From assembly GCA_038142205.1 (NCBI GenBank), contig JAYQJO010000001.1, forward strand, positions 186,001-250,000: DNA of 64,000 nucleotides, written 5' to 3'. The notes beneath the pieces are model-generated. The model made no database searches and was not told the DNA's origin. It worked only from the letters and a program-made list of their open reading frames with translations. Made by a program: the position numbers and the translations under genes. Origin of the DNA: UBA7359 sp038142205. GTDB lineage: Bacteria > Pseudomonadota > Gammaproteobacteria > Eutrophobiales > Eutrophobiaceae. Below, piece after piece: positions 62,198 through 64,000 of the stretch (its first letter is position 1; the number at the start of each line of letters is the position of its first letter).

Positions 62198-62818
62198 ATG
62201 TCGAAAAAAAAGCCTAGTAAAGAATGGGTTCAAAAACAAAATAACGATCCATATGTCAAACAGGCAAGAGAATCACATTATCGTTCTCGCGCTGTATACA
62301 AACTTCAAGAAATAGATAAAAAAGACGGACTGATCAAGCCTAATTATTGTATTGTTGATTTAGGCTCCGCGCCGGGTGGTTGGTCTCAATATGCTGCGGA
62401 ACGAATCGGTGCGAATGGACGCGTCGTTGCTGTCGATATATTGCCTATGGATCCCATTAACGGGGTATTATTTACGCAAGGCGATTTTACCGAAGAAGAG
62501 GTGGAAAAAGCCTTTTTAGAACAGGTTGGCGAACAAAAAGTTGACCTTGTAATTTCCGATATGGCCCCCAACTTAACAGGTATCAGAGTCACTGATCAGG
62601 CCAGAAGTATGGCAATGGCAGAATTAGTGCATGATTTTTCTCTAAAAGTACTCAAGCCTGGTGGCGATTTGCTGATAAAACTGTTTGAAGGCGCAGGAAC
62701 AAACGAATATAGACGAATATTAAGGGAACATTTTTCCAAGGTGATGACTCGAAAACCGGACGCATCGCGTGATAAATCGCGGGAATTTTATATTTTAGCC
62801 CGGTCATATAAGTTATAG
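62198..62818 (+). CDS. rlmE: 23S rRNA (uridine-2'-O) methyltransferase RlmE
   Basis: The 206-residue enzyme methylates U2552 of 23S rRNA. The N-terminal KQARESHYRSRAVYKLQEID, the SAM site DLGSAPGGWSQYA and catalytic Asp (SDMAPNLTG) and Lys (GGDLLIKLFEG) are present. It precedes ftsH as in E. coli. Confidence 0.97.
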   Translation: MSKKKPSKEWVQKQNNDPYVKQARESHYRSRAVYKLQEIDKKDGLIKPNYCIVDLGSAPGGWSQYAAERIGANGRVVAVDILPMDPINGVLFTQGDFTEEEVEKAFLEQVGEQKVDLVISDMAPNLTGIRVTDQARSMAMAELVHDFSLKVLKPGGDLLIKLFEGAGTNEYRRILREHFSKVMTRKPDASRDKSREFYILARSYKL

Positions 62819-62853
62819 TATTAGTTATAAGAAATTAAACGAGGTTTATTGAA

Positions 62854-64000
62854 TTGAACGATATGGCAAAAAATCTGGTTCTGTGGGTAATTATTGCCCT
62901 GGTTCTAATGATGGTATTTAAGAATTTTGATAATTCGGCTTTGTCCGGAAATATCAATTATTCAAAATTTATTGCTGAAGTAAAGACAGGTCGTGTAGCC
63001 GAAGTCGCAATTGAGGGTAATTCAATAACCGGTCGTTATTCCGATAATGATAAAATTTTTAAAACATACAGCCCTGAAACGAGTAACGATGCATTAATTG
63101 GTACTTTGCTCGATAACAACGTTGAAATTCTTGGAAAAGAACCCAATGGCAATTCTTTTTGGGCACATGCATTAATTTCATGGTTTCCAATTCTATTATT
63201 GCTTGGCGTCTGGATTTATTTTATGCGACAGATGCAAGGCGGTGGCGGTGGTCGCGGTGCTTTATCGTTTGGTAAAAGTCGCGCACGTTTAATGGGCGAA
63301 GATCAGATCAAAATCACATTTAATGATGTTGCTGGTGTTGAAGAAGCCAAAGAAGAAGTCGGTGAGTTAGTCGAATTTTTAAGAGATCCGGGAAAATTCC
63401 AGAAACTCGGTGGCAAGATTCCTTCAGGTGTATTAATGGTGGGTTCTCCCGGTACAGGTAAAACCTTATTGGCAAAAGCCATTGCGGGTGAAGCAAAAGT
63501 CCCTTTCTTTACTATTTCCGGTTCAGACTTTGTTGAGATGTTTGTCGGTGTCGGCGCTTCTCGTGTTCGAGATATGTTTGAAGAAGCGAAGAAACACGCC
63601 CCTTGTATCATCTTTATAGATGAAATCGATGCTGTTGGCCGGCATCGTGGTGCCGGTTTAGGTGGCGGCCATGATGAACGTGAACAAACACTAAACCAGT
63701 TGTTAGTCGAAATGGATGGTTTTGAAGGTAATGAAGGTATTATTGTTATTGCTGCAACTAACCGCCCTGACGTTCTTGATCCCGCTTTATTAAGACCGGG
63801 CCGCTTTGACCGTCAGGTTGTCGTGCCATTGCCGGACATTCGAGGTCGTGAACAAATTCTTAAAGTACACATGCGTAAGGTGCCATTAGGTGATGATGTG
63901 AAGGCCAGTCTTATTGCTCGCGGTACGCCTGGTTTTTCAGGTGCGGATTTATCAAACCTTGTGAATAAAGCGGCATTGTTTGCAGCGCGTGCGAATAAAA
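62854..64000 (+). CDS. ftsH: ATP-dependent zinc metalloprotease FtsH (5' part, runs off the window)
   Basis: The gene continues past the end of the window; 382 codons are seen. Two membrane helices (VLWVIIALVLMMVF, ALISWFPILLLLGVWIYF) flank a periplasmic domain. The AAA ATPase follows with Walker A GSPGTGKTLLAKAIAG, Walker B IIFIDEID, the pore FVGVG and the SRH region ATNRPDVLDPALLRPGRFDR. The protease zinc domain lies outside. The TTG at 62854 is ten bases after GAGG and is the likelier start; the ATG at 62863 matches the usual MAKNL N-terminus. Confidence 0.96.
   Translation, partial: MNDMAKNLVLWVIIALVLMMVFKNFDNSALSGNINYSKFIAEVKTGRVAEVAIEGNSITGRYSDNDKIFKTYSPETSNDALIGTLLDNNVEILGKEPNGNSFWAHALISWFPILLLLGVWIYFMRQMQGGGGGRGALSFGKSRARLMGEDQIKITFNDVAGVEEAKEEVGELVEFLRDPGKFQKLGGKIPSGVLMVGSPGTGKTLLAKAIAGEAKVPFFTISGSDFVEMFVGVGASRVRDMFEEAKKHAPCIIFIDEIDAVGRHRGAGLGGGHDEREQTLNQLLVEMDGFEGNEGIIVIAATNRPDVLDPALLRPGRFDRQVVVPLPDIRGREQILKVHMRKVPLGDDVKASLIARGTPGFSGADLSNLVNKAALFAARANK

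Noticed and set aside
1..64000. CRISPR arrays, insertion sequences, prophage blocks or rRNA/tRNA genes
   Set aside because: I saw no regularly spaced direct repeats, transposase-like proteins, integrases or conserved RNA gene sequences on either strand.

Overview
The window looks like chromosome of a gammaproteobacterium with an AT-rich genome. The evidence is gene order: lptD-surA-pdxA-rsmA, metG divergent from apbC-dcd, fabA-fabB, carA-carB-greA-rlmE-ftsH, and a torF-glnK-amt block. A class III (PhaE/PhaC) polyhydroxyalkanoate synthase and a PomA/PomB-like flagellar stator fit a free-living marine, sulfur-oxidising or methylotroph-like relative, but the sequence does not allow a genus call.

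Region 1 (1-9.6 kb) is a nitrogen-scavenging island on the + strand. A creatininase-family amidohydrolase, a type III glutamine-synthetase-like ligase, a membrane fatty-acid-desaturase-like protein and a xylose-isomerase-like TIM barrel come first. They are followed by a clear guanidine-I (ykkC) riboswitch at about 4118-4220. The riboswitch leads into the guanidine degradation genes: carboxyguanidine deiminase subunits cgdA and cgdB, a carboxylase, and allophanate hydrolase. The carboxylase contains only the carboxyltransferase part; the biotin carboxylase and biotin carrier domains of known guanidine/urea carboxylases are missing. This is the most unusual functional observation in the window.

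Region 2 (9.6-16.8 kb) holds ubiK, then torF-glnK-amt behind a sigma-54 promoter and an NtrC-type site, a second glnK-amtB pair, a double cyclic-nucleotide-domain/rhodanese protein, and aroE. Region 3 (16.8-32.8 kb) is mostly housekeeping: a TRAP permease pair without its binding protein, rsmA-pdxA-surA-lptD, an SDR gene broken by an amber stop, GNAT, YgiQ, YhbY, a stand-alone RnfB, metG, apbC and dcd. Region 4 (32.8-43.5 kb) has pilZ, motB and motA (each frameshifted), cysG, msrB, a CigR/RcnB-like secreted protein, an atypical lexA, small accessory genes, a membrane-anchored Ser/Thr kinase, an unexplained structured intergenic element, and a cation/proton antiporter. Region 5 (43.5-57.1 kb) has fabB-fabA, ispG, an OmpA-type lipoprotein, a YqaE/Pmp3 mini-protein, acs-ppa, a phasin, phaE (with a histone-H1-like lysine tail) and phaC, and a Sel1/kinase pair. 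Region 6 (57.1 kb-end) is carA-carB-greA-rlmE-ftsH, preceded by a leader with mutually exclusive RNA pairings around a TTG start codon.

Seven genes (allophanate hydrolase, torF, surA, pilZ, motB, motA and, less certainly, the exact torF site) amount to six clear reading-frame breaks that all need one extra base to be repaired, mostly in homopolymers. This consistency points to consensus errors as the first explanation, with real decay or slippage as alternatives. Two further genes (SDR, phasin) carry in-frame stop codons followed by recognisable continuation of the protein.
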